NCBI RefSeq assembly: GCF_014649695.1
Contig: NZ_BMTN01000001.1
Span: 496,001-560,000 of the forward strand
Direction: 5' to 3'
From: Streptomyces kurssanovii
Lineage (GTDB): Bacteria > Actinomycetota > Actinomycetes > Streptomycetales > Streptomycetaceae
Length of the DNA stretch: 64,000 bases
Every line of letters starts with the position of its first letter. Positions within the stretch are counted from its first letter, which is position 1. Positions 17,018-25,621 of the stretch are shown here, one piece after another. The notes below the pieces were generated by a model. It made no database searches. It had not been told where the DNA came from and saw nothing but the letters and a program-made list of their open reading frames with translations. A program made the translations under genes and the position numbers.

Positions 17018-17212
17018 GGGTCACCCACCCCTCTGTGGTCACAACAACAGCCGTTGAAGCTAGACCTCTTTTAGCGGTTCGCCAATAGGTATGACTGCAA
17101 TACGACGAACTTTGTCCTGACCGTGGATAAACGACGATCACCCGGCTACCGTGTGGCCGTCCCCGGGGTCACTTCGCCCCGTCAATCTCTGCCGACGACT
17201 GGAGAGTTCGAC

Positions 17213-18205
17213 ATGGACAGACGGAGCTTCAACCGGCGTCTGCTCGCGGGCGGCGCGGCCGCGGCGGCCACAGGCGTGACATCGTTGTCGATCGCGTCCG
17301 CCTCCAACGCGGCCCCGGCTGCGGCGAAGGGCGCGACCCGCACCGCCCCCGCCGGCGGCCAGGTGCGACACCTCAAGATGTACGCCGAGAAACGGGCCGA
17401 CGGATCGATGGGCTACGGCCTGGAGAAGGGCAAGGCGACCGTCCCCGGGCCGCTGATCGAACTCGTCGAAGGCGACACGCTGCACATCGAGTTCGAGAAC
17501 CTGATGGACGTTCCGGTCAGCCTGCATCCGCACGGCGTCGACTACGACATCTCCAACGACGGCACCAGGATGAGCCGCAGCCATGTCGAACCGGGCGCCA
17601 CCCGCACCTACACCTGGCGCACCCACGCACCCGGCCGCCGCGCCGACGGCACCTGGCGGCCGGGCAGCGCGGGCTACTGGCACTACCACGACCATGTCGT
17701 CGGTACCGATCACGGAACCGGCGGCATCCGCAAGGGCCTTTACGGTCCGATGGTGGTGCGCAGGAAGGACGACATCCTTCCCGACAAGCAGTTCACGATC
17801 GTCTTCAACGACATGACCATCAACAACCGGCCCGCGGCCGACCCGCCCAACTTCCTTGCCACGGTGGGGGACCGCGTCGAGATCATCATGATCACGCACG
17901 GCGAGTACTACCACACGTTCCATATGCACGGTCACCGCTGGGCCGACAACCGGACGGGCCTGCTGTCCGGCCCCGAGGACGTCAGCCGGGTGATCGACAA
18001 CAAGATCACCGGCCCGGCCGACTCCTTCGGCTTCCAGGTGATCGCCGGCGAACACGTCGGCCCGGGCGCGTGGATGTACCACTGCCACGTCCAGAGTCAC
18101 TCCGACATGGGCATGGCCGGGCTGCTCCTCGTCGCCAAGGAGGACGGCACGATCCCGGGCCACGAACCGCACCACACGGCCTCGGAAGAGGGCCACGCCC
18201 ACTAG
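17213..18205 (+). CDS. Small laccase (two-domain multicopper oxidase)
   Basis: The product is 330 aa from ATG 17213 behind GGAGAG. The leader [14 protein letters not shown] is Tat-like, as for the known Streptomyces small laccases (SLAC/EpoA type). All copper-binding blocks are visible: HPHG near residue 103, HYHDH near 160, [10 protein letters not shown] near 233, and [13 protein letters not shown] near 288 with the type 1 cysteine and methionine. The length and two cupredoxin domains match SLAC, which forms a trimer and oxidises phenols with oxygen. Its 5' region is shared with the ThuA/dehydrogenase operon, so extracellular oxidation functions cluster here. The stop codon overlaps that of the next gene. 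Confidence 0.92.
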   Translation: MDRRSFNRRLLAGGAAAAATGVTSLSIASASNAAPAAAKGATRTAPAGGQVRHLKMYAEKRADGSMGYGLEKGKATVPGPLIELVEGDTLHIEFENLMDVPVSLHPHGVDYDISNDGTRMSRSHVEPGATRTYTWRTHAPGRRADGTWRPGSAGYWHYHDHVVGTDHGTGGIRKGLYGPMVVRRKDDILPDKQFTIVFNDMTINNRPAADPPNFLATVGDRVEIIMITHGEYYHTFHMHGHRWADNRTGLLSGPEDVSRVIDNKITGPADSFGFQVIAGEHVGPGAWMYHCHVQSHSDMGMAGLLLVAKEDGTIPGHEPHHTASEEGHAH

Positions 18206-19068
18206 GGCGAGGCGCTCAGGTCCCACACCTCCCACGCGGTGTACGGCGCGGCCTGCACATAGACGCGCGGGCCGCGGCTCACCACCCGGCGGCGGCCGAT
18301 GGCCGAGCCGTCGGGCCGCACGAGTGCGGTGACCGCCCAGGACTCGGCGGCGGTGCCGGTGAGGGTGCACAGGACGAGTCGGTCGGCCTCGTCCCCGTAC
18401 CCTCCGAAGAGGGCGGCACCGCCGCCGTGCACCGCCACGGCCTGCGCACCCGCGACGCCGGTGCTCCGCACCCGCACCGGCTCCCGGTCGCGGATCCGCA
18501 GCAGCGGCCAGTCGGTGTACAGGTAGGCCCACGCCGTGTCCCCGTCCACATTGAGGGCATAGCATTCCGCGACGAGCCCGATGTCCGTCGCCGGTGCCAG
18601 CGCCCACAACGCCTCACCGGTGGCCGACCAGCGGCGCACTCCGGGTGCGCTCAGCGGGTCGTCGCCGAAGATGCCGACGTCGCTGTGGCCGACCCACAGG
18701 TGCCCCGACTCGTCGGTGAGCAGATACGAGATCCCGTGGCCGACGGCGAAGGACCAGGACGGCCGCCCCAGTGCGTCGAACACCTGGACGTGGTCGTCGC
18801 TGCCGCGGCGGTGCGCGTCCGCGACCACGAAGCCGCCGTCCGGCAGTGCGTCGAGCCTCGGACTCCGCGCCGTCACGGCGCTCAGACGGGTCTCCTGGAC
18901 CTGACCGTCGTCGACGGTGACGACGGTGGCGTCATAAGGACGGTCGTCCCGGCGGCGGCCCGACAGCCAGTGCGCGCGCCCGAAGGCGTCCACGGTGCTG
19001 TGCAGGATCTCGCCGCGCGCATGCGCGCGCGGCAGTCGGGCAAAGGGGACGAGGGACATGGCGTCCAT
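18202..19068 (-). CDS. Predicted beta-propeller protein, function unknown
   Basis: The product is 288 aa from ATG 19068, preceded by GAGGAG. ATG 19059 is also possible. It has recurring blade-like patterns ([59 protein letters not shown]), no signal peptide and no membrane helix, suggesting a cytoplasmic propeller. It is convergent with the small laccase. The two TAG stops are nested in one CTAG palindrome at 18202-18205, so the genes overlap by four bases. I know this type only as a hypothetical protein. Confidence 0.7.
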   Translation of the reverse strand: MDAMSLVPFARLPRAHARGEILHSTVDAFGRAHWLSGRRRDDRPYDATVVTVDDGQVQETRLSAVTARSPRLDALPDGGFVVADAHRRGSDDHVQVFDALGRPSWSFAVGHGISYLLTDESGHLWVGHSDVGIFGDDPLSAPGVRRWSATGEALWALAPATDIGLVAECYALNVDGDTAWAYLYTDWPLLRIRDREPVRVRSTGVAGAQAVAVHGGGAALFGGYGDEADRLVLCTLTGTAAESWAVTALVRPDGSAIGRRRVVSRGPRVYVQAAPYTAWEVWDLSASP

Positions 19069-19334
19069 GGGTGCTCCTCGGCGGGGACGTGTGCGGACTC
19101 GGGCGGCGGTGCACACGGTCCGGCGGCGCGCGGGCCGGGGCCGGCGGCTTCAAGGGCCTAGGCGCCATGGGCCTTTCTGGTCGTCATGGACACGGATCCT
19201 GCCGGACGACGCGCCGCCTCCGCAACGCACTTCCGTGCGGCGTACGACGATTTCACCGGGCGCGCCGTGAAGGTTTCGGGCGGGATCGGTAGGAGACTCG
19301 GGGATCGACGGCGGCCGCATCCGAAGGAGGACCC

Positions 19335-20165
19335 GTGCTCAGCGCTCCCTACGTCACCGGCTCGCCGAACTGGATCGACCTCGGCACGCCCGGCGTCGAG
19401 GCCGCCAGGGCCTTCTACGGCGGGGTGTTCGGCTGGACGTTCGTGTCTGCGGGGCCGGATGCCGGCGGTTACGGCACGTTCCAGCTCGACGGGAGGACGG
19501 TCGCGGCCGTGATGACCGTGCCGCCGGAGCAGGGCACGCCGAGCTGGAACGTCTCCTTCCAGACACCGGACGCCGACGCCATGGTGAAGGCCGTGGAACA
19601 GCGCGGCGGGAGCGTCGTGGTCCGGCCCATGGACGTCCTCGACCAAGGGCGGACGGCGGTCTGCCTCGACCCGGCGGGCGCGGCCTTCGCGGGCTGGGAA
19701 CCGGGCGGGAACAAGGGACTCGACAGGGTCAGCGAACTGGGGGCCCTCGGCTGGCTCGAGCTGTTCACCCCCGAGCCCGCCTCCGCCCTGGAGTACTACG
19801 GCGACGTCTTCGGCTGGGAAGCCTCCCAGATGCCCATGCCGGACGGCAGCGGCACCTACACCATGGTCCGCCCCGGCGGCGCGGCACAGGACGCCACGTT
19901 CGCCGGCGTGCTTCCGCTGAACGCCGATCCGCTCGAGGACGCGGGCGGTCCCTACTGGCTGCCGTACTTCGCCGTCGAGGACTGTGACGCCTCGGTGGCC
20001 ACGGCACAGGAGCTCGGCGCGGAGATCAGGCTGGCGCCCGTCGGCGTGGAAGACGTCGGCACGTACGCGAAGCTGGCCGATCCGGCGGGCGCGCGGTTCG
20101 CCGTCGTCCAGGGCTTCGCCGCCGCGGGACCGACCGGTGGGACCAGCCCTCCGAGCGGTCGTTGA
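19335..20165 (+). CDS. Two-domain VOC (glyoxalase/bleomycin-resistance fold) protein
   Basis: The product is 276 aa from GTG 19335, ten bases behind a full AAGGAGG site. It contains two tandem vicinal-oxygen-chelate modules. Residues 8-125 open with NWIDLGTPGVEAARAFYGGVFGWTF, and residues 135-260 open with GWLELFTPEPASALEYYGDVFGWE. Each closes with a DPAGA.F strand. Such proteins include dioxygenases, glyoxalases and resistance proteins, and this hydroxylase-like subgroup is common in Streptomyces. No metal triad can be assigned with confidence, and function is open. It is monocistronic. Confidence 0.85.
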   Translation: MLSAPYVTGSPNWIDLGTPGVEAARAFYGGVFGWTFVSAGPDAGGYGTFQLDGRTVAAVMTVPPEQGTPSWNVSFQTPDADAMVKAVEQRGGSVVVRPMDVLDQGRTAVCLDPAGAAFAGWEPGGNKGLDRVSELGALGWLELFTPEPASALEYYGDVFGWEASQMPMPDGSGTYTMVRPGGAAQDATFAGVLPLNADPLEDAGGPYWLPYFAVEDCDASVATAQELGAEIRLAPVGVEDVGTYAKLADPAGARFAVVQGFAAAGPTGGTSPPSGR

Positions 20166-20211
20166 ACGTTCGTTGACACGATGTTTATCGGCGACGGGCA
20201 GCGTGTCCCGC

Positions 20212-20463
20212 ATGCCGATCAACACCACACTCACCACCGAGCACGAACTCTCCTGGCAGGAGAGCGCGTTGTGCGCCCAGACGGGTCCCGAGTTCTTCTT
20301 CCCGGCCCCCGGCTCCTCCACCCGTGAGGCCAAGCAGCTCTGCGGAGCGTGCGAGGGCCGAGTGGCCTGCCTGGAGTACGCGCTGACACACGACGAGAGG
20401 TTCGGCGTCTGGGGCGGCCTCTCGGAGAAGGAACGCCACCGCCTCAAGCGCACGTCCCGCTGA
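20212..20463 (+). CDS. WhiB-like iron-sulfur transcription factor
   Basis: The product is 83 aa. Four cysteines in WhiB spacing (SALCAQTG..., LCGACEGRVAC) ligate a [4Fe-4S] cluster. The GVWGG turn and the basic tail (SEKERHRLKR) are the other family marks. Wbl proteins bind the principal sigma factor and tune development, redox response or drug resistance. The segment PEFFFPAP..REAK is typical. ATG 20212 is chosen and GTG 20203 is in frame. It stands alone, 45 bp after the VOC gene. The paralogue cannot be named from sequence alone. Confidence 0.9.
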   Translation: MPINTTLTTEHELSWQESALCAQTGPEFFFPAPGSSTREAKQLCGACEGRVACLEYALTHDERFGVWGGLSEKERHRLKRTSR

Positions 20464-20579
20464 CCCGGGCGGCCGGCCCCGTCGGGCACAGGCGGCGCGG
20501 CGGGCCACGAGAGGACGACGCGGCTCGCGAGGCCAACGCGGCCCGCGAGGCCGAGCGCGTCACCGGGCCACGCCGCGGT

Positions 20580-21500
20580 TCACGAGCCGATGCGGAACGT
20601 CTCTCCGTACACCCGCCAGGTGAGCGGCGTGTCCAGGTCCATGTTCCCCTCGCGCAGGAACACCCGCTGAGCGGTGTCGATCCGCGAGGAGTCCTTGGTC
20701 TGCTCGGTCTTCTGGCGGCCGATCACGGTCCGGCCGGCGTCGAGGAAGGCATTCAGATAGGCCTTCTCGTCGCCGCCCTCCGCCGCCGTGTCGGCGGCCT
20801 TCATTGCGGCCTCACGGATGCCGTAGAAGCCGTCAGCGCCGAGCCCCGGCCCATGGAGCACCATCGCGTCGTAGTAGATGAACTGGCCCAGCGTGGACAG
20901 GCCGTCCATCTTGGCCAGCCGCACGGCCGGGTCGAAGTAGATCCGGTCGCGCATCACGTCCTGGGCCTTGCGGAATTCCGGGTCCTCCGCGGTCTTCGCC
21001 CACGCCGCCTCGAAGGGCGCGCCCAGCCCCTCGTGCGAGTCGCTGCCGTCGACCTTGCGGAGCGCCGGGAGGTACCCGGCGAGCGGGTTGTCCGGGCGCT
21101 TGTCCGTGAAGTACTCGACGAGCTGGAGCATGTCGTTCGTACCCGAGCAGAAGCCGATGATCCCGGCCGTGTAGCCGTTGCCGTCACCGATGTCCTCGAT
21201 GGCGCCGTACTGGCTCTTCCAGTCCAGCGTCGAGTTCTCCGCGCTCGCCACCAGCTGGGCGGCGATCTCCTTCTTCGCGGGGTCCGCGAGGCCCGGCGGC
21301 AGCGCGTCGATGCGGTCGTCCCGCTCGCGCTGCTGCGACGGGCTGCCCGCCTTGAGCGGGTCGGGGGCGAAGGCGGTCGGGCTGACGCGCAGGCTCGGGT
21401 CGTCCTTGGGGCGTAGCGACTCGCCGCCCCCGCCGAAGTAGACGGAGGCGGCAACAGCTATAGGAGCGCCGAAGAGGACGACGCGCGTCAGGGGTTTCAC
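20580..21500 (-). CDS. csn: GH46 chitosanase
   Basis: The product is 306 aa, with an N-terminal hydrophobic signal (KPLTRVVLFGAPIAVAASVYF) and then a GH46 domain. The catalytic glutamate is in SAENSTLDWKSQYG and the catalytic aspartate in IEDIGDGNGYTAG, in the spacing known for Streptomyces chitosanases. IGFCSGTNDMLQLVEYF and YFDPAVRLAKMDGLSTLGQFIYYDA are also conserved. The enzyme hydrolyses beta-1,4-glucosamine chains outside the cell. GTG 21500 is the only start that gives a complete signal. No CsnR-type operator was identified upstream. It is convergent with the WhiB-like gene. Confidence 0.9.
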   Translation of the reverse strand: MKPLTRVVLFGAPIAVAASVYFGGGGESLRPKDDPSLRVSPTAFAPDPLKAGSPSQQRERDDRIDALPPGLADPAKKEIAAQLVASAENSTLDWKSQYGAIEDIGDGNGYTAGIIGFCSGTNDMLQLVEYFTDKRPDNPLAGYLPALRKVDGSDSHEGLGAPFEAAWAKTAEDPEFRKAQDVMRDRIYFDPAVRLAKMDGLSTLGQFIYYDAMVLHGPGLGADGFYGIREAAMKAADTAAEGGDEKAYLNAFLDAGRTVIGRQKTEQTKDSSRIDTAQRVFLREGNMDLDTPLTWRVYGETFRIGS

Positions 21501-21640
21501 GCGGGACAGCGTACGGTGCCGCCCCGCGCCCCAGTAGTCCCGGGCTCGCCCCGCCCGTGCGGGCGCGCCCCGGTCCTGCCCGCCGTCGTCGCGGACCCTC
21601 GCCCCGGGGCCGGCCACCGGCACCGGCCGTGCGGAACGCC

Positions 21641-22615
21641 CTAGCCGGCGGCGCGCGCCGCCATCCGGGCCTTGCGAGCGGCGAGCTTCTCGTCGAACTT
21701 GAGCGCTTCCGCGTCCAGCCCGTTCATGTACAGGCCGAGCTCCTCCTGCGCCTTGAGCCCCTCGGGGCCGAGGCCGTCGATCTCCAGGACCTTGAGGAAG
21801 CGGAGCACCGGCTGGAGCACGTCGTCGTGGTGGATGCGCATGTTGTAGATCTCGCCGATGGCCATCTGCGCGGCGGCCCGCTCGAAACCGGGCATTCCGT
21901 GCCCCGGCATCCGGAAGTTCACGACCACGTCCCGCACGGCCTGCATGGTCAGGTCGGGGGCGATCTCGAAGGCCGCGCCCAGAAGGTTGCGGTAGAAGAC
22001 CATGTGGAGGTTCTCGTCGGTGGCGATACGCGCCAGCATCCGGTCGCAGACCGGGTCGCCCGACTGGTGACCGGTGTTGCGGTGCGACACGCGCGTCGCG
22101 AGCTCCTGGAAGGCGACGTACGCCACGGAGTGCAGCATCGAGTGGCGGTTGTCGGACTCGAAGCCCTCCGCCATGTGGGCCATCCGGAACTGCTCGAGCT
22201 TGTCCGGGTCCACGGCGCGCGAGGTGAGCAGGTAGTCCCGCATCACGATCCCGTGCCGGCCCTCCTCCGCGGTCCAGCGGTGCACCCAGGTGCCCCAGGC
22301 GCCGTCGCGGCCGAAGAGCGTCGCGATCTCGTGGTGGTAGCTGGGGAGGTTGTCCTCGGTGAGGAGGTTCACCACCAGCGCGATCTTGCCGATGTCCGTG
22401 ACCTTGGACTGGGCGGGGTCCCAGGCCTCTCCGTCCTCGAAGAAGCCGGGGAAGTTGCGGCCGTCGGAGAAGGGGACGTACTCGTGCGGCATCCAGTCCT
22501 TGGCGACCTTCAGATGGCGGTTGAGCTCCTTCTCCACGACCTCTTCCAGCGCGTACAGAAGTCGCGCGTCGGTCCACGCTTCCGAACTGCCGAGGTGGGG
22601 AGAGGTGATCGTCAC
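21641..22615 (-). CDS. Acyl-ACP desaturase (DesA type, soluble di-iron)
   Basis: The product is 324 aa from GTG 22615 with CAGGAG upstream. The two iron-binding motifs of the ferritin-like desaturase family are intact: EEGRH (near residue 116) and DENLH (near 202), with LTEDNLPSYHHE earlier. These enzymes introduce a cis double bond in stearoyl- or palmitoyl-ACP using oxygen and ferredoxin. The sequence is of the actinobacterial DesA1/A2 type. A palindromic operator lies 26-62 bp upstream, so expression is probably set by a TetR-family lipid regulator, which is not encoded in this window. Confidence 0.9.
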   Translation of the reverse strand: MTITSPHLGSSEAWTDARLLYALEEVVEKELNRHLKVAKDWMPHEYVPFSDGRNFPGFFEDGEAWDPAQSKVTDIGKIALVVNLLTEDNLPSYHHEIATLFGRDGAWGTWVHRWTAEEGRHGIVMRDYLLTSRAVDPDKLEQFRMAHMAEGFESDNRHSMLHSVAYVAFQELATRVSHRNTGHQSGDPVCDRMLARIATDENLHMVFYRNLLGAAFEIAPDLTMQAVRDVVVNFRMPGHGMPGFERAAAQMAIGEIYNMRIHHDDVLQPVLRFLKVLEIDGLGPEGLKAQEELGLYMNGLDAEALKFDEKLAARKARMAARAAG

Positions 22616-22640
22616 GGGGGCTCCTGGGGGACGGGAGAGT

Positions 22641-22677
22641 TACCTACGTACTCGTAGGTTACGAAACCGTAGGTTAA
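22641..22677. promoter_or_regulatory. Operator upstream of the desaturase gene
   Basis: ACCTACG (22642-22648) and CGTAGGT (22653-22659) are a perfect seven-base inverted repeat with a four-base spacer. A further half-site CGTAGGTTA follows at 22669-22677. Such A/T-flanked palindromes are typical of TetR-family sites in front of desaturase genes. The regulator is not identified. Confidence 0.7.
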
Positions 22678-22994
22678 GCACGTCATAAGGCCCCGTCCAA
22701 GCCCGGATCCGCGATGCCCGATTACGTACCGTTATAAGGGCAGCTCCAGTGGTGTGCGGAGAGCTGTGTCACGGTCTCCCGCCGCTGCCTGAGTGGCCGG
22801 GATTCTTCTGGCCGCCCCGACGGGTCGGGGCAGGCGCACGGCGGGTCGGGGCAGGCCCACGGGGGGTGTACCCGTCCGCCGGAAGCGTCCCGGCGTTCCC
22901 GCCGGGCGGCGCGGCGCGGCCGGGCGGGTCGGACCGGTCTCCCGGTCCCTGCCCTCCGGCCGCGCCGCACGTTCATCCCTACGGGGCCACACGC
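22678..22994. repeat. Non-coding gap with a 15-bp tandem repeat
   Basis: Between the desaturase promoter and the end of the ABC-F gene there is no supportable gene. CGGGTCGGGGCAGGC occurs at 22821-22835 and again at 22842-22856, a 21-base period in a very G-rich tract. Arginine/proline-rich open frames on both strands here are composition artefacts. Confidence 0.5.
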
Positions 22995-24638
22995 TCATCC
23001 CATCGGGAACGCTCCGTCCCGCAGTTCCTCCGCCGAGACGTCCCGCAGTTCGCCGTCGAGCAGCAGCCGCCGCGTGACGCCGATCGAATCGAGGAACGGT
23101 GCGTCGTGACTGGCCACGATCAGCGCCCCCTGGTAGGACTCCAGCGCCGCCGTCAGGCTGCGCACGCTCGACATGTCGAGGTTGTTCGTCGGTTCGTCCA
23201 GCATGAGCAACTGCGGCGCGGGCTCGGCGAGCAGCAGCGCCGCGATCGCCGCACGGAACCGCTCGCCGCCCGACAGCGTCCCGGCCGGCTGGTCGGCCAG
23301 GGCGCCCCGGAAGAGGAATCGCGCCAGTCGCGCCCTGATCTGGTTGTTCGTGGCGCCGGGTGCGAACCGGGCCACGTTCTCGACGACGCTCAGCCCGTCG
23401 TCGAGCAGGTCGAGGCGCTGCGGCAGGAAGCGGAGCGGGACATCGGGAACCGCCTCGCCCGCCACCGGCTCCAGCTCGCCGGCGATCGTGCGCAGCAGGG
23501 TCGTCTTGCCCGCGCCGTTGCGTCCCACGAGCGCGATCCGTTCAGGTCCGCGTACCTCGAACTCCCCCTTCACCTCTGCCCCGTACTGCAGCCGCAGGTC
23601 GCGGAGCCGCAGGACCCCGCGGCCGGGGTGGACCTGGGTGCTGGGCAGCTCGATACGGATCTCGTCGTCGTCGCGTACCGCCTCCACGGCCTCGTCGAGG
23701 CGCTCCTTCGCCTCCGCGAGTTTCTCGGTGTGCATGATGCGGTGCTTCCCGGCGGACTCCTGGGCCGTGCGCTTACGGGAGCGCATCACGATCCTCGGCT
23801 CCCGCTTGGTGTCGTACATCTTCTGGCCGTAGCGCTTGCGCCGGGCCAACTTGATGTGTGCGTCAGCCAGTTCACGCTTCTGGCGCTGTACGTCGGCCTC
23901 CGCGACACGCACCATCCTTTCCGCCGCATCCTGTTCGACGGCGAGCGCCTCCTCGTAGGCGGAGTAGTTGCCGCCGTACCAGGCGACCTCACCGTCACGC
24001 AGATCGGCGATCTGGTCGACCAGTTCCAGCAGTTGACGGTCGTGGCTGACGACCACCAGCACGCCGGACCACCGGGTCACCGCGTCGTAGAGGCGCCGGC
24101 GGGCGAACAGGTCGAGGTTGTTTGTGGGTTCGTCGAGCAGCAGCACGTCGGGACGGGCCAGCAGCAGCGCCGCCAGCCGCAGCAGGACCGCCTCGCCGCC
24201 GGAGACCTCGCCGATGGTGCGGTCGAGACCGATGTGGCCAAGACCCAGCTGGTCCAGGGTGGCGTGCGCTCGCTCCTCGACGTCCCAGTCGTCGCCGACC
24301 GCGGTGAAGTTCTCCTCGCTCGGATCGCCTGCCTCGATGGCGTGCAGCGCGGCGCGGGTCCGTGCGATGCCGAGGACCTCGTCCACCCGCATGCCGGTGT
24401 CGAGCACCACGTTCTGCGGGAGGTAGCCGATCTCTCCCATGGCGCGGACCGACCCCTCGGACGGTACGAGCTCGCCGGCGAGCAGCCGCAACAGGGTTGA
24501 TTTCCCTGAGCCGTTGAGGCCGATCAGTCCGGTGCGGCCCGGACCGACTGCGAGGTGGAAGTCCTCGAAGACGACGGTGCCGTCCGGCCATGCGAAGCCG
24601 AGCGCGGAGCAGGTGAGATAGGTGGGGGAAGTAGACAC
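22995..24638 (-). CDS. ABC-F family ATPase (ribosome protection type)
   Basis: The product is 547 aa from GTG 24638. Two ATPase domains are present and there is no membrane domain. Walker A motifs are GLNGSGKST (near 40) and GRNGAGKTT (near 345). Signature motifs are VSGGEAVLL and LSGGERFRA, and both halves have LLLDEPTNNLDL / LMLDEPTNNLDM. A charged, coiled linker of about 80 aa lies between the domains (VQRQKRELADAHIKLARRKRYGQKM). ABC-F proteins act on the ribosomal E site. Those of streptomycetes often confer resistance to lincosamides, macrolides or pleuromutilins, while others are housekeeping EttA-like factors. The long transcribed leader favours an antibiotic-inducible type. No biosynthetic genes for a ribosomal antibiotic are adjacent. 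Confidence 0.85.
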   Translation of the reverse strand: MSTSPTYLTCSALGFAWPDGTVVFEDFHLAVGPGRTGLIGLNGSGKSTLLRLLAGELVPSEGSVRAMGEIGYLPQNVVLDTGMRVDEVLGIARTRAALHAIEAGDPSEENFTAVGDDWDVEERAHATLDQLGLGHIGLDRTIGEVSGGEAVLLRLAALLLARPDVLLLDEPTNNLDLFARRRLYDAVTRWSGVLVVVSHDRQLLELVDQIADLRDGEVAWYGGNYSAYEEALAVEQDAAERMVRVAEADVQRQKRELADAHIKLARRKRYGQKMYDTKREPRIVMRSRKRTAQESAGKHRIMHTEKLAEAKERLDEAVEAVRDDDEIRIELPSTQVHPGRGVLRLRDLRLQYGAEVKGEFEVRGPERIALVGRNGAGKTTLLRTIAGELEPVAGEAVPDVPLRFLPQRLDLLDDGLSVVENVARFAPGATNNQIRARLARFLFRGALADQPAGTLSGGERFRAAIAALLLAEPAPQLLMLDEPTNNLDMSSVRSLTAALESYQGALIVASHDAPFLDSIGVTRRLLLDGELRDVSAEELRDGAFPMG

Positions 24639-24913
24639 GTGGCCTCCGGTTGCTGGGTACGGGCTGGGAGCAACGGTGGAGACACCTGTGCGACGTGACG
24701 ATGCCGGAAACGGGCCGGAAAGGTCCCGGAGACGCCGGGAAGAAAGGTCCCGGTCGGGGGAGCGGACGGCATGAGTCGTCGAGGTCGCACGCGAAGCGCA
24801 CGGGCATGAGCCGTGCTGCACGGTGTCTCAAGACCTCAGACGAGCAACGTCCTACTCCGATCGACGACAACAGAACCATCATACACTGTATAGGGCGCCC
24901 GGGATGGTGTCAA
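24639..24913 (-). promoter_or_regulatory. Promoter and about 240-nt leader of the ABC-F gene
   Basis: On the reverse strand TTGACA (24913-24908), 17 bases and TACAGT (24890-24885) make a near-consensus promoter, with a predicted transcript start near 24878. That leaves about 240 nt of leader before GTG 24638. The leader holds a repeated CCGGGACCTTTC element (within 24718-24753) able to form GC hairpins with nearby GGCCCG/CCGG runs. The -10 region is also palindromic (ATACACTGTAT). Long structured leaders are known for attenuation-controlled ABC-F resistance genes, and that mechanism is inferred here. Confidence 0.55.
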
Positions 24914-24999
24914 CGGCATTCGTCCGGCCCGGGGGAGCGGTGCGCCCGACGCGACCTGTGGCGGGGGTCGCGGCGGTGGCGGGGAGGTGGCGGACGGCG

Positions 25000-25416
25000 T
25001 CAGGCGGCGTCGCGCAACAACTCCGTCAGGTCCTGGTCGAGCCCCAGATACAGGTGCTCGCGCCCGGCCGGGACCGCCTCCTGCACGCGCTCGAGGAAGC
25101 GCCGCAGATCCCCGGTGCGGATGTGGACCATGGCCATGCCCTCCGGAGCGTGGAACTCCAGCACCGTCCGGTCGTAGCCGTACGGCCGCAATCGCACGTC
25201 ACCGAGACCGGCAGGTTCATGGACCCCCTCGGCCAGCAACTCCCGGGAGAACGCCCAGGACACATCGGTGCCCTCCAGGGTGGCCGGGCCGGGGAAGTCG
25301 ATACGGACGGCGAAAGGGTCACGGCGGTCGTAGTGCAGCGTCGCGGGAACGGACTCCATCTGGGGTGCGGACGCGACGAGTCGGGCCTGGACGGTCTGCT
25401 CGATGACGGTGGACAA
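25000..25416 (-). CDS. SsgA-like sporulation/cell-division protein
   Basis: The product is 138 aa and matches the SsgA-like protein (SALP) family of sporulating actinomycetes. Visible family features are LHYDRRDPFAVRIDFP, VSWAFSRELLAEG, GDVRLRP and the helical tail GREHLYLGLDQDLTELL. SALPs guide septum formation, peptidoglycan remodelling and spore separation. TTG 25416 is chosen because GAAGGAG sits six bases upstream and the second residues (STVIEQTV) fit the family. It is divergent from the BNR-repeat gene. Which of the SsgA-G members it is cannot be told by eye. The short N-terminus resembles SsgB-like forms. Confidence 0.88.
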   Translation of the reverse strand: MSTVIEQTVQARLVASAPQMESVPATLHYDRRDPFAVRIDFPGPATLEGTDVSWAFSRELLAEGVHEPAGLGDVRLRPYGYDRTVLEFHAPEGMAMVHIRTGDLRRFLERVQEAVPAGREHLYLGLDQDLTELLRDAA

Positions 25417-25621
25417 GCCCCGCTCCTTCGTGTGCGGCTCGCTGGGTCCTGATGGCGCAGGTCTATCTCAGAAGACGTCGGAAGGACCGATTCCGTGCAC
25501 CGGGGAAGAGAGTGACATGTGTCACCGCCCGCCGTCCGCCGCATGCGCGGGATCACCACATACCGAAGTCGGCGCCACGCGCCCTGGACGGGCCCCGGTG
25601 CGTGGGCTAGCTTCCAGCGCC

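Noticed and set aside
12114-17074. Very long rightward open frames (778-823 codons) opposite the two secreted proteins
   Set aside because: They are antisense images of GC-rich genes. The translations are valine/arginine/aspartate-rich without domains, while the leftward frames show complete signal peptides and known folds.
24000-24882. Upstream open frame beginning at the predicted ABC-F transcript start (MMVLLSSIGVG...)
   Set aside because: It runs deep into the ABC-F gene in another frame and lacks features of a short leader peptide, so I do not annotate it, although a leaderless start at that ATG is possible.
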